A stretch of DNA of 41,346 bases from assembly GCA_947460245.1 (NCBI GenBank), contig CANHGL010000016.1, positions 1 to 41,346 on the forward strand. The letters run 5' to 3'. Position numbers and translations under genes: made by a program. Of the stretch, positions 1 to 7,863 are shown one piece after another; position 1 is the first letter of the stretch, and the number at the start of each line of letters is the position of its first letter. The notes beneath the pieces were generated by a model. It did not search any database and had not been told where the DNA came from. It saw only the letters and a list, made by a program, of their open reading frames with translations. This DNA comes from Sphingobacteriales bacterium (lineage in GTDB: Bacteria > Bacteroidota > Bacteroidia > Chitinophagales > JADIYW01).

Positions 1-300
1 AATATTCAGAACCAAAAAATTAGTGGTGGGGTTTGGATACACAGAATAAATTAACTGGATATTATTTTGATTTAAACCGGAAATAATAGAGATAATATAT
101 GGTTGCTGCACCCCCTGCGCAACAGAACCATCAACATCTGTATTGGTAGTATACACCACTTGACCAACAGAAAAGGCTACAGATCCATCTGCGCTTACGG
201 CATCGCCTCCAGCCGCAGGAACTGCCTGCTGAGCATAGGTTTTAGACAGGCTTAAGAAGCAAACAAAATATACACTAAGTATTAATTTAGTTGAACTCAT
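1..300 (-). CDS. T9SS type A sorting-domain protein, N-terminal part (cut by window edge)
   Basis: The reading frame starts at an ATG at 300 and stays open to the window edge (100 codons seen). Residues 1-23 form a signal peptide ending in a likely cleavage site after TYA. The middle (about residues 31-68) has the repetitive GGDA...GSVAFSVGQ...GSVAQGVQQPY pattern often seen in short Bacteroidota surface proteins. At residues 88-100 the sequence YPNPTTNFLVLNI starts a type A C-terminal sorting domain, which sends proteins through the type IX secretion system to the cell surface. The protein is probably small, with only the rest of the sorting domain missing. Its function beyond secretion cannot be told. 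The 78 bases between it and ung (301-378) are very AT-rich and hold no other gene; a weak AT hairpin there is not convincing as a terminator. Confidence 0.85.
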   Translation of the reverse strand, partial: MSSTKLILSVYFVCFLSLSKTYAQQAVPAAGGDAVSADGSVAFSVGQVVYTTNTDVDGSVAQGVQQPYIISIISGLNQNNIQLIYSVYPNPTTNFLVLNI

Positions 301-378
301 AAATAGTTAATTGAAAATGATTACAACTAATATAAAAAACATTTTTACTTAAAAAGTATTTTTTGTGTTTAGTTTTTT

Positions 379-1059
379 TTAAATCTGCCAATTAACAGGG
401 GTTTCGCCTGATTCTATCAGTATTTCGTTGGTTTTGGAGAAATGCTTACATCCAAAGAAGCCATTATACGCAGAAAAGGGGGATGGGTGTGCTGCTTTTA
501 GAACAATATGTTTAGTATCGTCTATCAGCACTGATTTTTGCTGCGCATAGGCACCCCAAAGTAGAAAAATAAGTCCACTGCGCTCCTTGGATAATTTTTG
601 AATGACGGCATTAGTGAATACTTCCCAGCCTTTTTTCTGATGAGAGGCAGGCTGATTGGCCTCAACAGTCAATATCGCATTTAAAAGAAATACACCTTGT
701 ATAGTCCAGCTTTGAAGGCATCCGTGAGGTGGGATTACAAAAGGAACATCGTTTTTCAGTTCTTTGAAAATGTTTACCAGACTAGGTGGAGGTTTGATGC
801 CATGTTGTACAGAAAAGCATAAGCCATGAGCTTGTCCGGTGCCGTGATAGGGGTCTTGCCCAAGAATAACTACACGCACTTTATGGAATGGTGTAGAATT
901 AAAGGCATTGAAGATGTTGGATCCTAATGGGTAAATTATTTTACCCGCTACCTTTTCTTTTTGAAGAAAGCTGCGCAATTCTTTGAAATAAGGCTTTTCA
1001 AATTCTTCCGATAAGACATTCTTCCAGCTCTCCTCTAGCATTACATTTGGCTCCGACAT
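379..1059 (-). CDS. ung: Uracil-DNA glycosylase (family 1)
   Basis: This 226-residue protein is a standard-length family 1 uracil-DNA glycosylase, which removes uracil from DNA as the first step of base excision repair in the cytoplasm. The water-activating loop GQDPYH lies at residues 67-72, the uracil-binding Asn is in LLNAILTVE (N127), and the DNA-intercalating loop with the second catalytic residue is HPSPFSAYNGFFGCKHFS starting at H191. All expected motifs are intact. The ATG at 1059 is a natural start. It is transcribed away from the neighbouring tRNA-Arg; the 91 bases between the two contain the tRNA promoter. No operon partner is obvious, since the downstream gene has its own AT-rich upstream region. 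Confidence 0.97.
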   Translation of the reverse strand: MSEPNVMLEESWKNVLSEEFEKPYFKELRSFLQKEKVAGKIIYPLGSNIFNAFNSTPFHKVRVVILGQDPYHGTGQAHGLCFSVQHGIKPPPSLVNIFKELKNDVPFVIPPHGCLQSWTIQGVFLLNAILTVEANQPASHQKKGWEVFTNAVIQKLSKERSGLIFLLWGAYAQQKSVLIDDTKHIVLKAAHPSPFSAYNGFFGCKHFSKTNEILIESGETPVNWQI

Positions 1060-1076
1060 GATTTTTAAAGTAATTT

Positions 1077-1109
1077 TTTGGGAAATTAGTCAATTTAGGA
1101 ATATCTTTG
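1077..1109 (+). promoter_or_regulatory. Bacteroidota-type promoter of tRNA-Arg
   Basis: TTTG at 1077-1080 and TATCTTTG at 1102-1109 are separated by 21 bases, matching the -33 (TTTG) and -7 (TAnnTTTG) elements of the main Bacteroidota sigma factor. Transcription would start near 1115, about 35 bases before the mature tRNA. This is the best two-box promoter match found in the window. Confidence 0.7.
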
Positions 1110-1150
1110 CACGCCTGTTAAGGAAAAGTTCTTATTTGTGTTAAAATTTT

Positions 1151-1223
1151 GGCCGCGTAGCTCAGGGGATAGAGCAACTGCCTTCTAAGCAGTCGGTCGC
1201 ACGTTCGATTCGTGCCGCGGTCA
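1151..1223 (+). tRNA. tRNA-Arg (anticodon UCU)
   Basis: The 73 bases fold as a complete cloverleaf. The acceptor stem GGCCGCG pairs with CGCGGTC (one G-U pair); the D stem is GCTC/GAGC, the anticodon stem ACTGC/GCAGT with loop CTTCTAA, and the T stem GCACG/CGTGC with loop TTCGATT. The variable loop has five bases and the discriminator is A. Anticodon TCT reads AGA/AGG arginine codons. No CCA is encoded. It has its own promoter upstream and a strong terminator directly downstream, so it is a single-gene unit. Confidence 0.97.
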
Positions 1224-1227
1224 CTTG

Positions 1228-1254
1228 AGGCTCACAGTAATGTGGGCCTTTTTT
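1228..1254 (+). terminator. Rho-independent terminator of tRNA-Arg
   Basis: A nine-base-pair stem (AGGCTCACA/TGTGGGCCT, one G-T pair) with a GTAA loop is followed by a run of six T. It starts four bases after the tRNA discriminator base and its T tract runs into the stop codon of the convergent downstream gene. Confidence 0.9.
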
Positions 1255-1747
1255 ATTTTTTACTCCTCGCCTTTATACTCCATTCAAAATCAAATGCTAC
1301 TAAAAGATTCTGATCTTTGTCAAATCCTTCCACGTGGCTCTTGATGGTTTGTGCAGTTTTGGTATCGATAGAATTTTGGATAGTAGAAGCAATTAGTAAA
1401 CCGTCCTGACAAATAAAGGTAGTAAGGCCAACTGCTCGTTTAATAAATTTTCCGGAGCATGCGGTAACAAACATCGAAACTGATGGGTCCGACTTATGGC
1501 TGTACATTTGAACTAAGGCTCCGCTCGCCATTTCTGCCGCCATACCTAGTACAGCCCAGTAAGTAGTGTTAAACGGATTTTTATTCAGGAATTTATAGGG
1601 TACAGTTACTTTGCACTGTTCGTCGTCTAATGCTGTGATGCGTAAACCTGCGATGCCTGCTAAAGGTAATTGGGTATACATACCTGCTTTAAAAGTAAAA
1701 TAGTTGAGTGCAAGTTTTCTATAGTTTTCTTTATATTCAGTATTCAT
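1253..1747 (-). CDS. DUF4442 / hotdog-fold thioesterase-like protein
   Basis: This 164-residue protein resembles the DUF4442 group of hotdog-fold proteins, relatives of PaaI-type acyl-CoA thioesterases. The segment NKNPFNTTYWAVLGMAAEMASG (about residues 55-76) matches the conserved hotdog helix region, where an N/HxxxxxxG-like pattern lines the acyl-CoA site in the family. No signal peptide or membrane segment is seen, so it is probably cytoplasmic. The substrate cannot be inferred. Its stop codon overlaps the tail of the tRNA-Arg terminator on the other strand. It shares a 130-base upstream region with the divergent TMTC-like gene. A specific catalytic activity has not been shown for most DUF4442 members, so the functional call is by family only. 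Confidence 0.75.
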   Translation of the reverse strand: MNTEYKENYRKLALNYFTFKAGMYTQLPLAGIAGLRITALDDEQCKVTVPYKFLNKNPFNTTYWAVLGMAAEMASGALVQMYSHKSDPSVSMFVTACSGKFIKRAVGLTTFICQDGLLIASTIQNSIDTKTAQTIKSHVEGFDKDQNLLVAFDFEWSIKARSKK

Positions 1748-1851
1748 GCCAGATGTTTATTTGTATTATGCAAGATAAGCAATTCATAATTTTCAGATTG
1801 TATAAATTCGAAGGTAGCTTGTCCTTATAATCACGAAATAAGTAATTAGTG

Positions 1852-1859
1852 TATATTTG
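1852..1859 (+). promoter_or_regulatory. Candidate -7 promoter element
   Basis: TATATTTG fits TAnnTTTG perfectly and lies 19 bases before the ATG at 1878. No clear TTTG is found 19-21 bases upstream, so only one of the two boxes is present. It overlaps an in-frame TTG at 1857, which argues that translation starts at 1878 and not at the TTG. Confidence 0.35.
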
Positions 1860-1877
1860 TTTATTAAACCATTTTTT

Positions 1878-3803
1878 ATGTTTCAAGCAGCTACGGATAT
1901 ACCCAAAAAATGGATTTATGGCTTGCTATTTATATTGTCCCTTGTATTATATGGTAATAGCATTCCCAATAATTATGGTTTGGATGATGAAATAGTAGTT
2001 ACAGGAAATGCTGCTGTACAAAAAGGGGTTTCAGGAATAAAAGAGATTTTAAATCAGCCTTATTATAAAAAGGGTGGTTTGTCCTTTGACTACAGGCCGG
2101 TCGTAATGATATCTTTTGCAATAGAATATCAGCTATTTGGAGCTAATCCTCATGTAAGTCATTTCATAAATATTTTACTGTATGCTTTGTGCCTGGTATT
2201 GCTTTATAATTTATTGACCTATGTTTTTGAAGCAGATAGGATACATAAATTATTACCAATAGGTATGATAATAATTTATGCAGTGCACCCCATACATACG
2301 GAGGTTGTAGACTCTTTAAAGAACAGGGATGAAATACTAAGTATGATATTTGGTTTGCTGTTTTTGATTTTTGGAAAAAAGTTTAATGAAGATGATAGTT
2401 ACTTAAAATGGCGATACCTTATTCTTTCGCTCATATGTCTGACTTTATCCTTATTGTCTAAGTTTATAGGTGTTGTTTTTATTGCTTACTTTATATTAAT
2501 GGCAGTATTTTATGGTTATTTCAAGCGAAATAAGCTTAATTATTTATTTTTATTTACTTGCTTTATAATAACTATAATGGTTATTACTAAAATATTTAGC
2601 GGATTTAAGAGAGCAACAAATATTCTTGAAAATCCTCTTGTGGATGTAAAGAGCTTTTGGGTTATTTTAGGCACCTCTTTTAAAGTATTGATGTATCATT
2701 TCAAGATGTTAGTTTTTCCTTCCATCTTTCGTTTTTATTATGGATATAATACCTTTCCGCTCACTGGCATTGCTGATATTTACGTAGTTTTTTCTATCGT
2801 TCTACATCTTAGTTTGCTTGTCTATGGTGTAATCTTATTCTTCAAAAAGGATATTTTAGGGTTATTTATTCTTTCTTATTTTGCTGCTATATTTTTGTAC
2901 TCGAATCTCTTCATTCCATACACAGGTATTTTTTCTGAAAGAGCTCTTTTTGTAAGTAGTTTTTGGTTTATTACTATGGTTTTAATTGTGTTTTTCAGGA
3001 AGGTATTAAGTAGTACAGCTTTTTCTGGCAGACCCGGGTTTAAACAGCTTATTTCCATTTTGTTCTTTATGCTATGTACGGCTTATTCATTTAAGACTAT
3101 TGGTAGAAATTTTTATTGGAAAGATACGCTTACCTTGTTGGGGCACGATATTAAATATCTTGATCAATCTGTTCTGGCAAATTATATTTACGCCAATAAT
3201 TTGAAAGAGGCGGATAGTTTAAATGTTCAGGATGCGAATCATAATTTGGCAGAGCTCGCTACTGTTTATTATAAAAACACTATCGAATTGATGCCATCTT
3301 ATCCTGAGTTTTATTTAAAACTAGCTTCTACATACAGGTATAATCTAGGGAAATCGGATAGCGCAGCCTTATATTACAAGAAGGCAATTGAAGCAGATTC
3401 TTTATATGCTATAGCATATCTGGAGCTTGGTAAATTGTACTTAGAAAAAAATGATTTCAGAAATAGTACATTGTATCTCAGCAATGCTTATTTAATTAAT
3501 CCTACAGATTCAGTAACGATGTATTACTATGCTCAGAGTGCCGCTTCTTATGGAGATCTTCAGACTTCGTACATAGTTAATAAGCGTTTTGTAGAGCGTT
3601 ACCCAGATCTTCCTGTTGCCTATGTGAACCTAGGTGTGTGTTATTCTAAGATGCTAAAAGACGATAGTGCTGTTATTAACTTTGAAAAGGCAATTCAATT
3701 GGGATATCGTGAGCCGCAGTTACTGCAACAATTGGATATCTATTTTAATAAAAAAGGTTTGGAGCAAAAGTCAAGCTATTACAGGACTTTGTATAAACGG
3801 TAA
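1878..3803 (+). CDS. TMTC-like GT-C glycosyltransferase with C-terminal TPR repeats
   Basis: This 641-residue membrane protein (counted from the ATG at 1878) has about 9-11 hydrophobic segments in its first 410 residues and tetratricopeptide-like repeats from about residue 445 to the end. The first outside loop carries an acidic GLDDE motif (residues 35-39), followed by FDYRP (70-74), HPIHTE (137-142) and NRDE (149-152). These match the pattern of TMTC/DUF1736 GT-C proteins, whose eukaryotic members transfer mannose from a dolichol-phosphate donor to protein Ser/Thr. By inference it transfers a sugar from a polyprenyl-phosphate donor to an acceptor outside the inner membrane. It is the first gene of the glycan locus and ends six bases from the convergent GT-C paralogue at 3810. 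An in-frame TTG at 1857 would add seven residues but overlaps a candidate promoter box. Acceptor unknown. Confidence 0.82.
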   Translation: MFQAATDIPKKWIYGLLFILSLVLYGNSIPNNYGLDDEIVVTGNAAVQKGVSGIKEILNQPYYKKGGLSFDYRPVVMISFAIEYQLFGANPHVSHFINILLYALCLVLLYNLLTYVFEADRIHKLLPIGMIIIYAVHPIHTEVVDSLKNRDEILSMIFGLLFLIFGKKFNEDDSYLKWRYLILSLICLTLSLLSKFIGVVFIAYFILMAVFYGYFKRNKLNYLFLFTCFIITIMVITKIFSGFKRATNILENPLVDVKSFWVILGTSFKVLMYHFKMLVFPSIFRFYYGYNTFPLTGIADIYVVFSIVLHLSLLVYGVILFFKKDILGLFILSYFAAIFLYSNLFIPYTGIFSERALFVSSFWFITMVLIVFFRKVLSSTAFSGRPGFKQLISILFFMLCTAYSFKTIGRNFYWKDTLTLLGHDIKYLDQSVLANYIYANNLKEADSLNVQDANHNLAELATVYYKNTIELMPSYPEFYLKLASTYRYNLGKSDSAALYYKKAIEADSLYAIAYLELGKLYLEKNDFRNSTLYLSNAYLINPTDSVTMYYYAQSAASYGDLQTSYIVNKRFVERYPDLPVAYVNLGVCYSKMLKDDSAVINFEKAIQLGYREPQLLQQLDIYFNKKGLEQKSSYYRTLYKR

Positions 3804-3809
3804 GTCTTT

Positions 3810-5321
3810 TTACCTGCGGTAAGCGTATAACATAAAATTATCGATTCTTTTTTCAAGCACATACCTTGGGTAGTATTTGTGAAGTAGATATTTGTTTTCT
3901 TTATTACTTAGCACAAGGATATATTTTACGCTTCCATTTTCAAAAAAGATATCATAATTTTTACTCGAGTTTAACAGCAGGTTTGATTTACTGGTTAAGC
4001 CGAGGTAAGCATAAATAGATCTGTCTAAATGATATTCATGACCATAGATAATATTCTTATCAGGAAAAAAAATACAGGCCTTTAGATCTGTTGAGTATAA
4101 GCGTTCATTGTTTTGTAATAATGGCAACATTTTCTTTCGAAGTAGTAGGTAATCCTTGTATTCCGTGTGGTATTTGCCTTTAATGGTGTACTCAAGGCTT
4201 TTTATTTTTATGATAAAATCAGTTGCAAACACTAACATTAAATAGATGATAAGGTAATTTATGAGTTGTCTGGGAATTATTTTTTGGCTCACTAGAATGC
4301 TTATCAAAAAAATGCTGATGATGATAAATTCATAACTGTAATTAAGATAGCTACCTGGTCTTAGCATAGACAAGGTAGATAGTAGGAATGCTATTATGCC
4401 TGAAATACAAAGGACTTTAAGGTGTTGTTTTTGGAAGTTAAATAGGGCGGCATATACTAATAAAATGCAAAGGGGAAGTAGCCTATAGGTGTTATATGCA
4501 ATTACATAGAGGTTGTAAGAATTACTGTAATTGGAAATGATTTGTAAGTTGAAGTGGAATAAGCTTGTAATACAATATTTTCCATAAATCAGGAACAATA
4601 AAAAAAACAATAATGCAAAGCTTGTGGCAGATATTAGAAATATTAATATTGTCTTTACTTTCTTAAAGATTAGAATAGTACATAATTGTATGAGTAGGAT
4701 ATAGATTATAACATCTTGTTTTGCTAAAATAGCCAATAGTGCAAATAATAATGAAAGTAGAAATGAAGATCTCTTTTGAGAATAGTATACATGATCAAAA
4801 TGATAGAATATGAACATTGTAAAAAAGCAAATTTTCATACTATCTGGTCTTACAGCATATGCATGACCTGTAATGAGTATCAGAAATAGTGCTGCAATTG
4901 AAATTCTTATATTTTTGTCAGTGGTGTTGAGCCTTATAAATTTATCGAGATATATCAGATTTATAAAAATAAAAGTTAAGCTGATGACCCTTCCAATAAC
5001 ATATATGAAGTGAATATCTTGTACGTAATTCAGGGAAAATAGTTTGCAAATTCCATAAACAAGATATAAGTATAATGGGGTGTATATGACTGCTGAAAAT
5101 GGATACTGTTCCGGATTTAGGTAAAGCGGACATCCGGACATTAACTGTTGTATATAATGGATAAATGAAAATTCAGTGCCATCGAGATCGAGATTGTAGG
5201 AAAAAATGTAGAATATCCGAATAGCAATTGTAAATAGAACTATTACAGCACCCAGAAAAAAAAGGTGGTTTTTCTTTGCAAATCCGGTTATTGATTGATT
5301 AGCTATTTTGATTTTAAACAA
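3810..5321 (-). CDS. GT-C-like polytopic membrane protein, paralogue A of three
   Basis: The 503-residue protein has about 11 hydrophobic segments and a soluble C-terminal part of about 100 residues. It is a clear paralogue of the proteins at 8773-10287 and 10321-11850. Shared signatures are FSYNLDLDGTE (residues 40-50), LYLNP (66-70), IYTPLY (79-84), RPDSMK (158-163), KQD (201-203), an LRPGS...NYSYE motif, and a C-terminal YGHEYHLDR motif. An acidic first loop and this topology are typical of GT-C glycosyltransferases that use polyprenyl-phosphate sugars; the exact family is not recognised. The start codon is TTG: an in-frame stop lies six bases upstream and the first internal Met is past the acidic motif, while the N-terminus aligns without gaps to paralogue B. 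It is tail-to-tail with the TMTC-like gene and divergent from the GT2 gene at 5406 (84 bases between). Confidence 0.8.
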   Translation of the reverse strand: MFKIKIANQSITGFAKKNHLFFLGAVIVLFTIAIRIFYIFSYNLDLDGTEFSFIHYIQQLMSGCPLYLNPEQYPFSAVIYTPLYLYLVYGICKLFSLNYVQDIHFIYVIGRVISLTFIFINLIYLDKFIRLNTTDKNIRISIAALFLILITGHAYAVRPDSMKICFFTMFIFYHFDHVYYSQKRSSFLLSLLFALLAILAKQDVIIYILLIQLCTILIFKKVKTILIFLISATSFALLFFLLFLIYGKYCITSLFHFNLQIISNYSNSYNLYVIAYNTYRLLPLCILLVYAALFNFQKQHLKVLCISGIIAFLLSTLSMLRPGSYLNYSYEFIIISIFLISILVSQKIIPRQLINYLIIYLMLVFATDFIIKIKSLEYTIKGKYHTEYKDYLLLRKKMLPLLQNNERLYSTDLKACIFFPDKNIIYGHEYHLDRSIYAYLGLTSKSNLLLNSSKNYDIFFENGSVKYILVLSNKENKYLLHKYYPRYVLEKRIDNFMLYAYRR

Positions 5322-5405
5322 GTTTTATGCTGTTTTATAAAATTAATATTTTTATTTTATCTATTACAGAAATGTGAGTACTTTTAGTCCTAAACACTGG
5401 GTCAA

Positions 5406-6119
5406 ATGTATTCTAATTCAGAAGTTGAATTATCTGTTGTTGTGTTGTGCTATCGCTCAGAAAGTATTATCGAGCAATTTGTATTGCAGCTTATTAATGA
5501 GATTAAAGAGTTGGATATAACTTTCGAATTGGTGCTCGTTGCAAATTATGATAATGACCCAGCAGATAATACTCTTTTCCTTCTTCGTGAAATTGCAAGC
5601 AGATTTAAGGAGATTGTGGTATTAGCCAGCGAAAAAAAAGGAGGAATGGGTTGGGATATGCGCTCCGGATTATCTGCTGCAAGTGGAAGATATATAGCAG
5701 TTATAGATGGTGATGCGCAGATGCCAGCAAGTGACATACCTGTGGTGTATAGGCTTATTAAAATGGGTGGTTATGATTTAGTGAAGACATATCGTTCAAA
5801 GAGATATGATGGCCTGTTTAGGATTGTATTGTCTTCGGTGTATAATTTCATGTTTCGTTTGTTTTTTCAACCTGATTTTCCTGTTAGAGATGTTAATTCC
5901 AAACCAAAAATATTTACCAAAGAAGCTTATAGTAGATTGAATCTTAAGTCGAATGATTGGTTTACAGACGCTGAGATTATGATTCAGGCATTAAAGCATA
6001 ATTTGAAGATCATTGAAGTCTCTACTGTGTTCTATAAAAATGAGCGCAGAGGCAGTTTTGTCGGTATAAAAACAATATTAGAATTTGTTTTTAATCTTTT
6101 TAAGTATCGTTTTAAATAA
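5406..6119 (+). CDS. GT2 glycosyltransferase, polyprenyl-phosphate sugar synthase-like
   Basis: This 237-residue protein has the GT-A fold pattern of family GT2, close to dolichyl-phosphate mannose synthase-like (DPM1-type) enzymes. The N-terminal strand ELSVVVLCYRSE and the metal/nucleotide-binding DGD at residues 101-103 (followed by AQMP) are present, as is an acceptor-side DVNSKPK...W...DAEI region near residues 162-190 that is typical of DPM-type enzymes. No membrane anchor is evident, so it is likely peripheral on the cytoplasmic face. By inference it loads a sugar from a nucleotide donor onto a polyprenyl phosphate, giving donors for the neighbouring GT-C proteins. Its last eight bases overlap the end of the convergent GT2 gene. 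The sugar cannot be told. Confidence 0.85.
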   Translation: MYSNSEVELSVVVLCYRSESIIEQFVLQLINEIKELDITFELVLVANYDNDPADNTLFLLREIASRFKEIVVLASEKKGGMGWDMRSGLSAASGRYIAVIDGDAQMPASDIPVVYRLIKMGGYDLVKTYRSKRYDGLFRIVLSSVYNFMFRLFFQPDFPVRDVNSKPKIFTKEAYSRLNLKSNDWFTDAEIMIQALKHNLKIIEVSTVFYKNERRGSFVGIKTILEFVFNLFKYRFK

Positions 6120-6963
6120 GCTGAGGTTGTAATGCCTTAATTATTTTATCAATGGTTTTATTGGTAAATTTCAACGATAGGAATAATAAAATTTGCAGAA
6201 TGATGTTGCTTATAATGTATGCTATAAGCGTTGTGGCAATTTTTTTACTGGCTAATAAAACGAATAAAGCGGGTATCAATGCAAGAATAAAATTCATCAG
6301 AATGATATTTTGACCATAGAATGTTTCAAGTGCCAGGCGGATTAATTTAAGATAGTTATACCCAGATTCATCGTCTTTTACGTCATTTAGCGTGAACTGC
6401 ATACCACTAACCTTTTTAGTGTTGTTAAAGATGATAATGTCCGTGTTCCAGAAGATATATTTTTTATTTAGAATCTTATCTCTGAAGGATTTTGGTATAA
6501 TTCGGAAGGTAGAATTTCTGTGAAAACTGTAGAGACGGTGAAGCAGCAGTTTAAATAAGTTGCTGAATATTTTACGGGTACCGGAGGTATACATTTCGTC
6601 TTTGTCATAAAACCAATAGTAGACATCAAACGAACGGTACTCTGAATTTGAGCAAATCAATGGTATGTATTTAACCATATCTTCATCAATACTTAAGATA
6701 TAATCTCCTTTTGCGAGATGGTAGCCGCAAAGAGTGGCAAAACTCTGACCATAATTTTTATCTAATCGATGAATTCTTATCTCTTTATACTGCCGTTGTA
6801 ATTTATTTAACTCGTCTATTTCTTCTATATGCTCATCATTATCTATGATTAATAAAATTTCGAAAGAATTATATTTTGCGTACAGGGTGTCAATTATTGC
6901 ATTGGCATGCAATAAAATATGCTTTGTTGAGCGATATATAGGGATAACAATGGATAATTCCAT
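6112..6963 (-). CDS. GT2 glycosyltransferase with C-terminal membrane segments
   Basis: This 283-residue GT2-family protein starts with MELSIVIPIYRST and carries DED at residues 93-95 as the metal-binding motif (DxD class). A TSGTRKIFSN segment follows near residue 128. The C-terminal part, from about residue 215, holds two hydrophobic segments, as in ArnC/GtrB-type polyprenyl-phosphate glycosyltransferases that are anchored in the inner membrane. The likely reaction is transfer of a sugar to polyprenyl phosphate, though direct transfer to a glycan is possible. It overlaps the GT2 gene at 5406 by eight bases at the 3' end. It is divergent from the GNAT gene, with 150 bases between their starts. 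It is a different subtype from the neighbouring GT2, so the two probably handle different sugars or acceptors. Confidence 0.83.
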   Translation of the reverse strand: MELSIVIPIYRSTKHILLHANAIIDTLYAKYNSFEILLIIDNDEHIEEIDELNKLQRQYKEIRIHRLDKNYGQSFATLCGYHLAKGDYILSIDEDMVKYIPLICSNSEYRSFDVYYWFYDKDEMYTSGTRKIFSNLFKLLLHRLYSFHRNSTFRIIPKSFRDKILNKKYIFWNTDIIIFNNTKKVSGMQFTLNDVKDDESGYNYLKLIRLALETFYGQNIILMNFILALIPALFVLLASKKIATTLIAYIISNIILQILLFLSLKFTNKTIDKIIKALQPQLI

Positions 6964-7053
6964 AAAGGCAATAACCTGAAAGTGTAAAGTAATAAAAAAT
7001 AGAGATTATTTTATCAGTTTTAGTTGAAACTATCTGTTATTCTCCAATTAGAC

Positions 7054-7061
7054 TATATTTG
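7054..7061 (+). promoter_or_regulatory. Candidate -7 promoter element of the GNAT gene
   Basis: TATATTTG fits TAnnTTTG and lies 52 bases before the ATG at 7114. The -33 box is weak (TCTG at 7033-7036, only 17 bases away). A start here would make the in-frame TTG at 7024 untranscribed and supports the ATG at 7114. Confidence 0.35.
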
Positions 7062-7113
7062 TAAACGGTATTTGACTTTGGAGTTGCAGACAAATTTATA
7101 CCTTGTATTATTT

Positions 7114-7863
7114 ATGATAATTTTTTCAAAAGGAGAGAGTGATATTTTAGGTGCTAAATTCGGAAGAATTGCTTTAGATAGTTCGTTTAATGATTTCCAT
7201 TTATTAAAAAATGAAATTATCTCTTTGGATTATGACTTCTTGCGAGTAAGGATTGATAACCCCGGTAGTTTTATTCAAGAGGGTTTGAACACAGTGGGAA
7301 CGTCAGTGCATCTTCTGGAGATACTGAGAGCTTATACCACAAAGTCTTTACAGAGTTATGATTTAAAAGTAATTTATGGGGATTATAATTATCAAAAAGT
7401 AAGCCATGACACATTGGGTTTATTTTTAGAGCTTGTAGAAGAAACCTATGAAGATATTCCGTTTGGAACTTATACTCCAAAAGTTGTATTGGATAGATTT
7501 AGTAAAAGTAATCAGTTGCAAAGTTTAGTTGATTATTTCAGGCAGAATTATGATGGAAGCAACTCTGTTAGTGAGGCTTTTTTAATTTATAATAAAGAGA
7601 ATGAGGTGGTAGGTTGTCTGACCATAGATTCTTCTGCAGATGAAACGTATACCTATTATGTAGGAGTAAGAAAAGCCTATAGAAATAATGATATACTTTT
7701 TAAGACCATTAACTTTATTCACCATTATGCTCAACTAAGTGGAAAGTTGTACGCTAAGGGCGCAGCAAGACTACATAATATTTTTAGTCAGAGAGCATTT
7801 GAGAAAAGTGGGATGAATTGCTCAGGATATACCTGGGTTTATCTGATAGGAGCTAAGGCTTAG
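7114..7863 (+). CDS. GNAT-family acyltransferase, WecD-like layout
   Basis: Counted from the ATG at 7114 this is a 249-residue protein. Its N-terminal half (ESDILGAKFGRI... then DFLRVRID) resembles the N-terminal half of WecD-like amino-sugar acetyltransferases, in which a DS-x-FG-x-K motif opens the protein. The C-terminal half shows a GNAT-like pattern: a strand (YTYYVGV), a helix (FKTINFIHHYAQ), and AARLHNIFSQRAFEKSGM, the usual end of the acetyl-CoA-binding domain. By inference it acylates an amino sugar, perhaps a nucleotide-activated precursor of the glycan made by this locus. The open frame extends to a TTG at 7024, but a candidate promoter lies inside that stretch and the extension has no family-like sequence. 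The stop overlaps the end of the convergent PhyH gene by four bases. Confidence 0.72.
   Translation: MIIFSKGESDILGAKFGRIALDSSFNDFHLLKNEIISLDYDFLRVRIDNPGSFIQEGLNTVGTSVHLLEILRAYTTKSLQSYDLKVIYGDYNYQKVSHDTLGLFLELVEETYEDIPFGTYTPKVVLDRFSKSNQLQSLVDYFRQNYDGSNSVSEAFLIYNKENEVVGCLTIDSSADETYTYYVGVRKAYRNNDILFKTINFIHHYAQLSGKLYAKGAARLHNIFSQRAFEKSGMNCSGYTWVYLIGAKA

Noticed and set aside
3801-3838. Repeated CGGTAAG around the TMTC/GT-C A junction as a terminator
   Set aside because: The copies are direct, not inverted, and form no stem.
7024-7113. N-terminal extension of the GNAT protein from a TTG
   Set aside because: A candidate promoter lies inside it and the added residues do not look like the family. 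The same reasoning by family fit was used for extensions at 1857, 11921, 18936 and 25704.
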